NCBI GenBank assembly: GCA_000934455.1
Contig: KN884661.1
Span: 183,041 to 206,994, forward strand
Direction of reading: 5' to 3'
Length of the DNA stretch: 23,954 nt
Source of the DNA: Apostichopus parvimensis
Lineage: Eukaryota > Echinodermata > Holothuroidea > Aspidochirotida > Stichopodidae
Both the position numbers and the translations under genes were made by a program. The first letter of the stretch is position 1, and each line of letters starts with the position of its first letter. The notes under the pieces were generated by a model. It was not told the DNA's origin. It worked only from the letters and a program-made list of their open reading frames with translations, and made no database searches. This document shows, in pieces, positions 1 to 12,500 of the stretch.

Positions 1-2575
1 AGTCGACCCTTGGATAACGCACGTGGGAATTGCTGCGGGTGTGTTTGATGTTCCGACAATTTAACTATGTTACATTCAAATGGCGCCGCGGCGTCTGCAT
101 TGCAGTGCCAGGTCGTAACAACAAAACTAAATGGGAGTTTTAAATCTATTAATTCACTGTTAACATTCTGGATAACATCCACTAAATTTGTGTTCGGTCT
201 GCAAATGTTTTATTCTTCACCTTATGGTGCCTTTATATTGTAAGATATTGCCGGTAAAGAAATCAATCTTTCACCAATACTATATTATTGTTAGTGGATT
301 GTAAACATTAAACACCGTGGCATTCGGAAAGGTACACAAGGTAATTTTTTTGTTACAGGGAAAGTAGTAAAACATTAGGCTATGAGGTGTTACATTGTTT
401 TTCATCGAAGTTCGTGCATGTTGCGATAATAATGTAGACAACTTAGGCTAGGCCGCCTAGCAATGTACAGTCAGTTCAGAAGCGCATTGTATAGTTCAGT
501 AGTTCTCTTTAGTTCATCAACCGACTGTAGGCCTGGTATCGTCTGGATTTACCGATGCTACCGACTATAATTTTAACAATAGCGATCGATTTAATCCTTT
601 CATGAATGGTCGGTCCGCATCTTGAATTATCGTTGGGCTAATACACCTGTACTTTTGCAGTATATCGTCAAGTAGAATTTTTATAGTCGGATCGTCGAAA
701 TTGAAATTTATCGTCCGGTATAGTCGGGTGGTGTCAACCTCGACGTAACACCACTCTACATGTCTGTTTGTCTGTCTTGTCTTATAAGTCATTTTGTCTG
801 TTTTACATGATCAACTGGCTGATTTGGGAAGTTAGGAACATGGGCATAATGGACACCCTAACCCCTGTACTCATGACATCCACACCTTTGTTCTTGATGT
901 TATCAGGTGTTGTGTTGTGAACAAGGGGATCCATGATCCCTTCCTGCCATTAAAAGGATTGTCTGGTGGCCCAAAGAAGTTACCTTAAAAAATGAAAAAT
1001 AATTTTCTAAACATGTTGTCAAAGTATGAGAACGCTAATGTTGCGTTTGACAGAGAAACGATTTTTTAATCGTTAAGGATAGACATTTCAAATATGATTT
1101 GAACAGTACAGAACGTGATGTCAGCTAAGCTATAGCAGATTGCGTCATAACCCACGCTTCGAACAGTACCTACAGTAATCACCACAAAACCGCGTTTGTA
1201 TACAGATTAATTCCTTCCTTAATTTCCGGTGAAATTTCTTATAAATTAGATATGTTTTTAAAAACTCATTAAGCCGCCATGTATTGTGTAGATCGTTGAT
1301 TTCGTGGTCTTTGTGTAACACAAGATAAGTTTTAACAGCAGACTCTTCATTGTTTATACATCGCGCTATCCAGCTCCAGCGCGAAGAATGTTGGCATGTG
1401 TAGGCTACTCTAACGTTTACAATCGGGCAGTTCTGCGAAGCCTAAGCTTCTCGGTACTACATTCTGCTCTGACATCGATTCCGCCAGGTTTCATCTTTCG
1501 GGTGTTCCGAATGCTTTTCAAGTGCTCTTTACTGTAAATTTGATCCGTGAATTTTATTTCAGCGATTTCGAAGAACAGTTTATGAACTGTGGTTTGAGTG
1601 TGAGTGTACTATGTGCAACGTTATACAAGTACACCAACTGGGCATCGTAGGATATACGTTCGCGAGTATGTACGTTATATATATTAGGCAATCACATGTG
1701 CTTACACGTGAGAGTTTATTTGCTGCGGAAATGGGAGTGCTAACTTCAAGTCGCCTGTTTTGCCTATTTGCAAGCACTACGTCAATCACCATATTGAAGC
1801 GTTCGAACAAACGGTACTTTTGGTGAGAAACTGGTGAATTTGAAAACCAGATTTCTAAACGAAGCAAACGTCGAATGGGGACAATGTTTACATGGTTAGA
1901 AAGAGAAAAATAGTAACTACAAGGACAATGTATCAAAATCTTCCACCAGACAATTCCTTTAATGTCCCTTATCCAGGTTTTAAAGTCTTGCAGTATTCGC
2001 CTTAGAAGTATTTTGGCTTCATATATATATTTGTATTTTGATAATTAAAATGGAATTTGCATAGAATCACCTTTGTCACATTGGTAACCGTTTTTATTTT
2101 TGGGGGATGGCGGGCTGTCCATTTTAATTTTTATGATAACTGTTTTGTTTCCATTACATATATTGTATGCTTTGAATTTAGTATCATTTTGCAATAGATT
2201 ACTCTGTTCTCTAGAGCATAAATTGTGTTTTGATGTCATGTTTGCCTAGATTGCAGCTTGTCAGCAAAATTCAGGATGAAATCTAGACTTAATGACTTCA
2301 AATAATATATTTGTTTTTCACATTTGTGATGCTATGGCTAAATTCCAAATCCAAATATTTGATTAAAAAATGCACATGTATGTTTTCTTCAATTTTCAAG
2401 TGTTTATTTAAGTAGACAATATATTCTGCATCAAACATATCAAATGAAGTTCAGTGTAATTCAGAGGGCATGCAAATTCTCTTCAAGTGGAACACATGTG
2501 TTATGTTTTGTTATGTTATGTTATGTTTTCATACTTTGCTCTTCTTTTTCAGTTTGTTTAATTGTAACATATTAG
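1..2575. other. Upstream region, possible promoter or untranslated exon
   Basis: No coding exon can be supported here. CpG is more common than in the rest of the window at about 1-120 (GCGCCGCGGCG, and a CACGTG E-box at 20-25), 440-610 and 1330-1680, which would suit a promoter or first exon of the gene at 3229. A TTATG microsatellite lies at 2501-2526. A fair acceptor (TTTTATTTCAG at about 1551-1561) is present, but without a transcript no untranslated exon can be placed. Confidence 0.35.
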
Positions 2576-3127
2576 TTAAAGGGATATTCTGGTGACAAAC
2601 AATGTGAACTTACATTGAAGAGAAAAATATTCCATATTGCTAGTTGTAACCCCATCTTAAAATCATGCCCCTAACTCGAACTGGTCAAACCTTCAACTAC
2701 TGCAGGAAGTTGAATCAAAGTATGGGGGTCTGTGATGTCATCTGGGCAAATGCTCCTTGGAAGCGTTACTTAGGCTATTAAAATCTTCTTGTTGATTTAT
2801 CCTTGAAACTTTTGGAATGTTTGCATAGTTGTCAAAGTTCTCTATACTGAGAATTTCATAAAAATGTATCATTTTTGTAGAAATATTCTTTGTGTTTGTG
2901 AATAAATTATTGACATGTTATGATGAGAAATTTTCAGTTGAAGTGCTCTGATAACATCATCCATTCTGCTGTTGTCAGATGCATTTCCAAAATATCACTT
3001 AATTTTAAAAATTCATATCTTTGCAATACAAAATGCTATAGTGAGGATGTGGGGTTCACAGTTAGATTCAGAAAATTGTTAGCAATTTTGTTCAGCAATC
3101 AACTTTAGCCACCAGAATATCCTTTAA
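2576..3127. mobile_element. TTAA-flanked MITE-like element 1 (piggyBac type)
   Basis: A 544-bp unit (2580-3123) is bordered by direct TTAA duplications at 2576-2579 and 3124-3127. Its ends are inverted repeats: AGGGATATTCTGGTG on the left and CACCAGAATATCCT on the right, which pair apart from one extra G. TTAA target duplication is the mark of piggyBac transposons, and the absence of any transposase frame makes this a non-autonomous copy. It lies about 100 bases before the first coding exon. Confidence 0.82.
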
Positions 3128-3228
3128 AGACAATCTTTGATAAGTACTAAATGCAGCAATTAAATCTTTGATTTCCTGTGTTACAGTGACAGTTTAAGTT
3201 TGATTTAATTGTATTGGCATATTGACAG

Positions 3229-3537
3229 GTTTGGATCCTTACACGGTGATGGAACTATCTGTAAAACTTCTCTTTGATTGGCCATTGCTCGCCAGATCTT
3301 TTGGTTATAAGAAAGTGGAAATTGCAGAACGTATGAGAAGTCTTAATCAGGCTGAAATGACACTAAATATGTTGAATGAATGGTTGTATGCAAATAAAGA
3401 TGAAGACCCAACAACAACCAAAGAAAAGCTTCTAGAGGGGTTTGTTACCATTAGACGAGAAGATCTTGTAGAATGGCTACAAAACAGAGATGATGGTGTG
3501 TGTGAAGTCAGGGACTTAAAACAGACGGCAAAGAAAG
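3229..3537 (+). CDS. CYLD: Coding exon 1: Death domain
   Basis: The exon follows an acceptor ending in TTGACAG and ends at AAAG|GTAGGC; it begins and ends in phase 1. It encodes a six-helix Death-domain pattern: [11 protein letters not shown] (the W..LAR.LG core of helix 2), EIAERM, then MLNEWLY (helix 4 with its Trp), [18 protein letters not shown] (helices 5-6). An ATG at 3249 with G at -3 and +4 could be the start, giving [11 protein letters not shown]. However, the exon is open upstream of it and reads LDPYTV, which looks like the natural first helix, so a further 5' exon carrying the true start is possible. No candidate upstream exon gives a convincing phase-matched start. Death domains bind one another in complexes such as those of FADD, TRADD, RIPK1, MyD88 and IRAK; the partner here is unknown. 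Confidence 0.85.
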
Positions 3538-6500
3538 GTAGGCAACACTATAACTTCAAGTCTTTATATAAATACAATTGTTAAACAAAACTTTCTCTAA
3601 AAATTGCAAGATGCTTCTATTTGTGGATGAAGATGTTTGTTGAATTTTGATAAGTGAAATAAGAAGCACAAATCTCCTTTGTACAACATAATACATCAGT
3701 TACTGTTTTGGTTCTTTGCCTTATGAATATGCAACATAGCTATACCTTCTTATGTGACAAACCCTCCAGTGAACAATCACTTGTGATAATTATATATTGA
3801 ATGGTGATCGCTTCAGGAAACTTTTCATTTCTAATTAGATGATAGTGGATTTTGTAAAGTCTTGTCAAAGAACTCAACTGACATATAAAGAAAAATTAAT
3901 AATAAAATAGAGGAGATTTGTCCAGGTAAAGAGCTCAGGGAACTAGAGTGTTTCATTGAGTGTGTTTCAGAGATGATTTACATTACTTGTTGTTGTTCTT
4001 ATATTTACAAACAATACTAAATAGAAATAAGGCATTTTGCTGAATATCAATATATTAAGCCAAATGTGTAGATCCTGTTTCAGAGAGACATAACGGTGGA
4101 TTGTGAAAGGTTATACTACCTCATCAAACTGTAATTGTTGCAACTGTATATAAATTTCCCATCGGTCACATTGGATTCACCTTTGCCCAGGACAGGTCTG
4201 AACTATAGATTGATAGAATTTAAGGCAGGAAAATATATTTTTGTGAACTAATTTGTACAATTATTATCCATTCATCCAAATAGTGTGCATTGAATAGTAA
4301 GATCCAAGTTATAGTCTGGAGATCACACGTATGATCAATAGACAAAAACACAAACTTTATTATCTATAAATTAGTCCCTCATTCTGCTGGGCTGTTTAAA
4401 TCATACCTCCCAAATAACAGGAGAAAGAAGAAGTTCTAATGGAGTTTATAGTTCTAGTATTGTAACTTACTTTCCATTTATTGAGTATGAGAGGCCTGTC
4501 TCCTGCTTCTATACATGATACCAAAATAAAAAGAAAAGCTTTAACGTGTTTGTCTAAGTCTCAATGTTCTCCTGGAAATCGTTAAGGTAAATGAAACATA
4601 CGAGGGTGTGTCAATATAAGTGTATATTTGATTCTGCCTTTGCCACATGACTGGTAAAATTGTAAGGGGATTCGGTTGTGCTAAGAAGCTATCATTGAAT
4701 TGAATAATTTCTGTAAAGAAATACATTGTTGAAGTCTGAAAGTTGTCAAGACGAATTTACTGAATGGTATCATACGATTCAGCAGGTGGTAAATATATAT
4801 CCAATTGTCTAGTTATGATATTGTCCCATTACTAATGTTAAAGTATTTATCAAAGTGTGGGACAGGGTTCTCTGAAACATTTCACTCAACTGGTATATGT
4901 CACTGAACTTGATTAAATATCAAAGACTTGAGCAATATAAATTTGTGGAAAACCATTGTATCAATCCATAACAAGTCTGCAATGTCTTTTGTTGTTGACG
5001 GTTTTGCTGTTTCTTCCTGGTGTCTCAAGAACAAATTCCCATCTTTATGATGTGGAGTAATGAGCTGATATTTTGAACTTGTATTTATGAAAATGTTTAT
5101 ATTGGTTGGTTGGTTTAATAGTTGATGGTGGTCATGAGATATTTAATAGAATACAAGCAATAACGTGGATAAGTGTGCATTCAAAACCCACCATACCTTC
5201 TGTGTATATTGTTTTGACGAATGTTTCACAAACTACCCTTATATTTTCCTTATTTAAGTACCAGTGCAGTTTTATAAAGATAACCATCAATTAATACTGT
5301 GTCAGAGTTGGGTTGCATTTGTCCTTAGTAGTGATTGAATTGAATGCAACATTTCTTCCTTCCATGTTGCATCTATGTCCTATGCACCTTCTCTTCCTCT
5401 TTGTACCTTTTGTTTTGATTACAAGTAAGAATGTGAGCTGGATGATCTATAATATGGTCCTAGTAAGACAGATTAAACTACATAGCATTATGATGATTTC
5501 TAGTCTTTTTCTGATGGCTACACTATTTCTCATCTCATTCATTGCAAATGAAAGTACCAGTCCATCAGCATAGAACTTAATGTATCATATTTGCCTAGAA
5601 TATACAGTTAATTGTGGCTCTTTTTTATTCATTCTCTTTATATCAGCAACTCCTGGGTCTAGAAGACTCACCAGGATGAACATGCAGAAAGTGGCAGAAA
5701 AACTCCATCTTAATCAGCAACAATTGATGGATATGTTAACATTGAACCATGATGACCTTAAACGTTATAAAACTGATCGTGTCAAAGAAGATAATCTTTT
5801 AGCTGTAATAGTTGCTTGGAAGAAAAAGCAATCGCAATGGTTTGGAGAGTTAGAAATCTTTGAAAAGTTGAAAAATCTGCTAGAAATGTATGAACACAGA
5901 GAAGCATTAGCTGAACTTTCAGGTATTACATCATTTTTACATTTAAAGATTGCTGCAGTGTAGTTGTTTGTGATATTGGCAGACATAATAATAAAGATAC
6001 CCATTCTCTGACTGACATGACATCTATCAAGTATCAAATTATTTTAAACTGAGCATCTGCTCACTTGCATGAAATTATTCAACCAAGAGAGGTTTTTTTT
6101 TTTCCAAATGAGTATTTACTACTAAAGTTTTTAAGATTTATGGATTTCAAAAAATGTTGATAATATCAAAAGTAGTACAAATGTATTTACACATGTATGA
6201 TCCTAGTTTTACACACACTGAATATTCTTAAGTTTTGATCATCATCAATTTCAAACACATTTAGCTAACGTCTACAGAGTTGCACAATTTCAGTTTTCAT
6301 TTTCAGCGTTCAGTGTTGCCCAAAAGTTGTCTTAACATTTTCTAATACTCTGCACACAAATCATATTATTATACATGTTTTGTATAACAAATGCATTCCA
6401 TAGTTTTATATTATATTTAAAAGTGAATGTCACACATATTTTATGTCACGTTCCTTTAGATGGATCTTCTGTTGACCCTCCAGAGGTAACAAACCGATCA

Positions 6501-9500
6501 GAAGGGGCAGTTGGAGGTGTACCACCTGAAGAACCCCCTTACCCAGACTTAACCTTGGATTCCTTGGTGGAGGTCAATTATGGTGAACAGACTTTATCAG
6601 GTGTCATTGCATGGATTGGTGAAATCAAGGGAATAGATGGACATGGCATACTTGCTGGTGTGGAACTGGTAAGTCAGATCTGAGGTATTTATTGACCTTT
6701 GGCCCTTAACCTCTGTTCTGGAAGTCTGCAAGAAAGAATTTCCCATCATGAGGCCCCTTCCTACCAAGTTGCAAAAATTTGACACAAAATAACACATACG
6801 CACAAACAGGACAGACATTTACTCCTCCCTCAAATACTGACTTTCAATCACCTAACCATGGGTGACCTCCTAGCCCACCCCCTCTCATAAGACTTATTAA
6901 AATGGGTGTAGAAGTTAACCTCTAAGGACTTAGAGAATCTGCACCTGATCAGTCCGACAACCAACATATTAAATGATCTGTAGGATTGGAAGAAATTTTG
7001 TTTCTTTTCAGAAGAAGTTGTGGGTTTTTTCCGCAAGTGATGATCATTTCCGTACTCAATCGTTTAACCAATTAGAAAATAGTTCTAAACGTTTAAAGTG
7101 AGTTTTGTTCATTTAAACGTTTCCACGTGTAAACGGCACAGCCCTAGATGTTACCTTAATCTGCTCTACAGTTCATGGTATTAGCAAGTGTTTACATGTG
7201 TGCAATGTGTCTTTGTGCTAGGTGTTATAAATTCTGTTGTTTTGTCATAATGCTTTGCTTGATTGGTTACTTGCTGTAGGCATCCAGTCAAGTTGGCGTG
7301 TGTTTGCGGGCGCATGGATATGTGTGTGTATGTAACGCCCTTGCTTGTAAACTCGATATCTCAAGATAGCTAACATGTGCATCTGCAGTTCTCATATTTG
7401 GCATATGGCTTCATCATAGCTTCCCCATAATTAGTACAAGAACCCTTTTGTTTTAGGTGGAAGGCAAAGATAATTTGAAGTGAGGATCAGGCAAAATATG
7501 AAAATCTCAAAATCACTGTATCTCCAGAACCTGAACATCAAAGGAGCTCAGATATACATGGTATGATAGCCTTATATAGCATAATGTTTTTACACGATTT
7601 GGTGTAAGTCAGAGTTCATTTAAGGTCACAAGGGGTCAAAACTTGAAATTCTTGTAAACACGATATCTCCAGATAGGAACTTGATTTGCTCTCATATTTT
7701 GAATGTGGCTTCCCTAAAATGACTACAAGAACCTTTTTGTTTTGGGTTATCAAATTTCACACGCAAGCACAAAACTTGTAAAAATGATATCCCATTATAA
7801 GTAACATCACATTGCTCATATTTGGCATGTGTCTTTCTTACAATGAGTATAAGAACCCTAATATTTTGATGGAGGTCAAAGGTCATTTGGGGTCAGCAGA
7901 GGTCCAAATTTCAAAATATCAGTGGATCTCATCAGGTTAGCTATAACAAATGCAAATTCAGGTCTTTGTTAATAGAGTGAGAATGCAAAATCAACTAACA
8001 ACAACAACAATGTTCCTCTGTCTTTCTTTCATCATTGTGGTATCTTCACAAGATTTCCGGTCATCAAACCTTGTAAGCATTGAGTCTGTTCAGATTTATA
8101 CTGCTCCCCATCTGCAGTATGAACTTCAGCCAGTGTAGCTTGAAAACTACTCTTTGTGCTGTATATGTAATGTTTTTAAAGGCAAGAAACCACTGTAAGG
8201 GGTTTCCCTCTGGTTTTATTCAAAGGATAACTATCTTGATGTTGGAGGAACTGATGGAACTTTTAGTGGCACCAGATGTTTCAACTGTCAGTATGGCAAG
8301 GGGTTGATATTACCTCTAAGCAGATGTAAACCTGACTCACGGTTCCTGACAGAAATACAAACATTTACCAAGAAGGAAAAACTAACAAAAGACGGTAAGT
8401 AGTACTTACTGTAATACTAAAAAAAAGATTCAGAGAATTTGGACTATTGATTACAATGTTACTATTCATACTGGGCTTGAATATTGGACTTGAGTATGTT
8501 GACTCTATTTATGCACCTATTCGACTGGAATGATATTTAGAAAGCCATAAGTCTATGTACATTTGCTACTTCTATTCTGTGAAATTTGCTGGGTTTTTAA
8601 GCTTCAAATGCTTCACTGCTTTGGTTGAAATAAAAACTGGTCAGTTTTCCTTCTAAAACTGGTTTAACACAAAAAAAAATTGTATTCGTAACATTCGAGA
8701 TAAAATATTCTTCCATCCCCAGAATACCTATCTTGGATATGAAAATAGTTAACCTTGTATTCATTGTCTTTGCAGACCTATGTTATATATTTTAAAAGAC
8801 ATCTCAAATGATACTAAAAAGAAAATACTGTACATAGTTATGGCTAGCTTGCTGTTGCATACAATACTGCAATACTGTAGTAATATCTCGGAACTTGAGC
8901 ATGTTCAAATTGTGAAACAGTATTTTTTCAACGAACAATCTCAATAGCAGCTCATTGTGTGAAAAACGTGCAGATTGCATTATAACTCACGTTGACATTT
9001 CCTCACTTAAAAATTGAAGAATTTGGGAATAGATATCTGTAGTGTAACTGTAGTTAGCTATGTATTTAGCCCAATACAACTGAAATGAATGCCAATGCTT
9101 TGTTACTGCTCCTATTAGTGCCTGTTGCTGAAATACCTTATTACAATGGAACTGGTCTAGGAGACTCATTATTTTCATAGGATTGTGCATTTACTGAAGG
9201 CTTAGGGATGATACAATTTACCATTATCTCTCAAGTTCTCCATGTGTGTAGTTTAAGAATCTACTTATCCAATGGAAGACCTCAAAGGAAAACTTGGCAA
9301 AGAAAAAGAAGAAATGTTGTCTTCGAAGATCGGAATAATGTTTACTATTGACCTCTATGGATCAACACGCACCACTGGTATCTCTCTTTTTGGGCCCTAG
9401 CTTAAAGAAGCGTCTGTTATCTATGGCATCTAACCTGTTAATTAAATACTTGTTATTCATGAAAAATACTGTTACAAATTTTGAATTGTTTATGCTGCCG

Positions 9501-12500
9501 TATGCACTGTTTTGTTACGCATTTTACAGGAAGTTTTTCGTGATGCCCAGTTTTCAGTTTTTCAGTAATGTACGGGATCGACTGTAAAAACCTGTTTTAG
9601 TAACAAGACTGGTGAACCATGCATTTTATTCACCGTTATATTTTAATGGGAAGTCCTATATGTGTCTCAGTTAGGATATGTCTAAGCATCAATTAATTCA
9701 AAATTTCATATACAGCCTTATAATGATGTTACAACATTCCACATATAAAAATTATTCTGGTTTAGTGGGCCTTGATTTTTGAAGTTTTATAAAGCAGCAA
9801 TTGTGTATTTCTCATTAGATTTTGGTGGCAAGGACTGTGAACCAGTTGAAGGTAACGTTGATCCTCCAGAGAATGTTGAACTTGATCGGGTTGGAATGTT
9901 CAAAGGTATCCAAGGAGACCACAACTCCTGCTATATGGATGTCACTCTCTTCAGTATGTTTGCATACAACAGTGTCTTTGATGCAATTTTGTTCCATGAT
10001 GAATCCACCAAGGATGATATCAAACAGATCAAGGATGTTCTTCGGAGAACAATTGTAAACCCTCTGAGAAGGTTTGTAGCTGGATATCATTGACCAATAC
10101 ATTACGTTTAAGAACTGTTTGTGTCAGGTTTTTTAACCACTAATTGAAAAACTATGACAAGCATATTCAATCCAGGATGTTAAATCCAATTAAATTGAAT
10201 CAGAAAGTCGTTAGGAAATCTCTTTAATTGTAGAAAGTTTGTCATCACAAGGTCTTTCCATTTAGTACTTATCACATGGAGATAGCAACTGGAAAATCTT
10301 CAAAGTGTTTGGCTAATACCAGCTTTGCTGTAAGAGCCTATGTATCTGTTTGTCTGTCTGTTTATCCATCCTTCCAGCTGCCTTTGCTTGAAAGAATTAG
10401 TTTGATAGAATGGTTCATAGATTTGCTTGACCTTGGACACAATTAATCTTTGCATGGTGGGTCATTAGAGTTGTTGGGGAATTTGTGATCATGTAGGGAT
10501 CACAATGGGACATCGTTTGTAAAGCTACTCAAGCATTTCAAAGCAGATAATTATGATGTTGTAATTAATTTGTCTGTCAAACAGGACTAAACTAATGTTT
10601 ATCAGAAATTACCTAAACATGTTTATTAGCAAAATGCCCCATACAAACACTCGATGGCAAAGATTGCTTGCAATTTGTTATGGGAATGAAAAGAAAAAAA
10701 TTCACTTGATTACCTTAATCAATGATAAGAAGTTTAATTAGTTAACTTTTATCCTTTTATCAGTCTTTAGTTGAAATTTTGTTCAAGTTTTGTTTCTATT
10801 CCTTTCTATTTGACAATAGCATTGGCTATGTAAGAGCTGATTATGTGCTGCATTTCCGTGACTTGTTGAGTGGTCTGAGCAGCATGAAAGGTTTACGGAC
10901 AGAAGAGAAAGATCCAGAAGAGTTCATACATGCGCTGCTTCAGGAGCTACTCAACGCGAAACCTTTCCTTCAGATCAGGTATGTAGTAATTGTATCACCT
11001 GTTTGCACCTGTTAGATACATTGGAAATTATTATTTGAGTCTTAAAAAGTGTAGAAAACAATACCACTGTTTGGAGACCAAGAAGGGAACTTTCATAACT
11101 GCCAGAAGCTATATCATCTTAAAACAGAAATATCGAAACGTGATTTTTATTTTTATTGTTTTATTTTCTTTTCCACAGTCAAGGCCAAAATGATACCATG
11201 GAATCCTTCGTGTATCAGATATTTCTGGACAAGCAAGATAATCTAGACACGTCGACAGTGTCCGATCTGCTCCACTTGTCTTTCCTACAGTCTGACTTGA
11301 AGTTAGCTAAGGTGACTTTTTGACTATTGTACTCTCTAAGCATTTTATGCTTGATTGTGGTTTATAGTGTATCTTGTTAAGTACCTCCACTCCTGGACTT
11401 GAATTGTGATCTAGTGAATGAAATCACTTTTGGCTACCTCTATCCAATTTGATGCTTGTAAACACAAGTAATAAAATGTTTCAAGCTTTTATTTTAATTG
11501 TATATCAATTTATGAGACCAACAATTTTCAATACATTCTTCCTGACATTTATCGATTTTTGTTCTAGTTAGGTTGAAAGATATACTGTGCAACATACATT
11601 TCACCTCAATGTCTAATCCTTAAAATTAAAATCTCAATATATGTGCTAGTTGTGAAAATATGTTGCAAAAGATCATTGTTGTTAAAGATCTTCAATAATT
11701 TTCAATGAAATTGTATAAACCTCTAGTGATCATCTAGGAATCTCAGGTATAAGGTTCAGCTACGTTCCTTTTCGGAATGTTGACTGACGCTAAAAGCTCA
11801 AATGCAGTTTAGCAGATTTGATTGAAAATTTGTCAAAGAAGCTTTCTGATTGGTTGACAACCACACGTGTGAACAGTGGGCAACATTGCATTGGTTAAAT
11901 GTGCTAGTTATTAGTGTTCAAAAAAATGATTTGTTAGTTTCGAATATGTCACACTTTGTGCAAAGGGAATGTGCAGATAGTTTGCCCAGAAGTTTCCGTC
12001 AGAGATTTCTCATAATGAATTCTCAGTGATCTCAGAGGCTGCAGTGGTAGGATCTATATGACAGCACTCCCCTCTGTTTGGTTTGGGCATTTTAATAATA
12101 ATAATAATAAATTACATCTATATAGTGCTTAAAACAGCGTTTCAAAGCGCTTTACAAAGGTTGCTGAAGAAGCTCATGTTCTATATCTTTCTTTGCCAGT
12201 ATTTTCTGCACAGTCTCTATCAACTTGTCCTGGGGTCATGATCAGCCTGATTGGCTGTTTTTGAGATTTAAGTAACATTATCACTAGAATGATGATAAGA
12301 ACATGAATATATGTCTAAATCCAAGTCTGTCAAAGTGTACAGTACCTACAGTATAACTCTACAATTCCAAAGACACTGATTACATATTTTGCAGTACAAA
12401 GGAAGCACTGGATGGAGGGGTTATAATGCACACATATAATTTAACCTACTGATAAAATTGCTCTCGGGCATGGTTGCAAGGAAATATTTAATCTAAGACT

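Larger units (their letters stand above)
6669..8225. other. Intron 3, splitting the CAP-Gly domain
   Basis: Holds an 11-bp inverted repeat (7087-7122) and a block of degenerate repeat units (7344-7925) described separately. No coding exon is needed, because the flanking exons join exactly within the GVELD motif. Confidence 0.8.

Noticed and set aside
80..118. Short ATG frame (MAPRRLHCSARS) in the CpG-rich start, followed by a possible CAG|GT donor
   Set aside because: A donor at 111 leaves phase 2, which does not fit the phase-1 start of the exon at 3229; it stops after twelve codons if unspliced.
1580..1936. Overlapping open frames on both strands near 1580-1936
   Set aside because: Both translations lack any domain pattern, mirror each other and lie in non-repeating upstream DNA; open by chance.
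2501..2526. TTATG tandem run as an element or satellite
   Set aside because: Only a few units; a plain microsatellite.
5313..5573. Hydrophobic open frame in intron 1, membrane-protein like
   Set aside because: Hydrophobic only because the DNA is T-rich; no splice borders are needed, since exons 1 and 2 join in frame without it.
7950..8138. Frame with a signal-peptide-like run in intron 3
   Set aside because: It lies between two exons that join perfectly within the CAP-Gly motif and shows no conserved pattern of its own.
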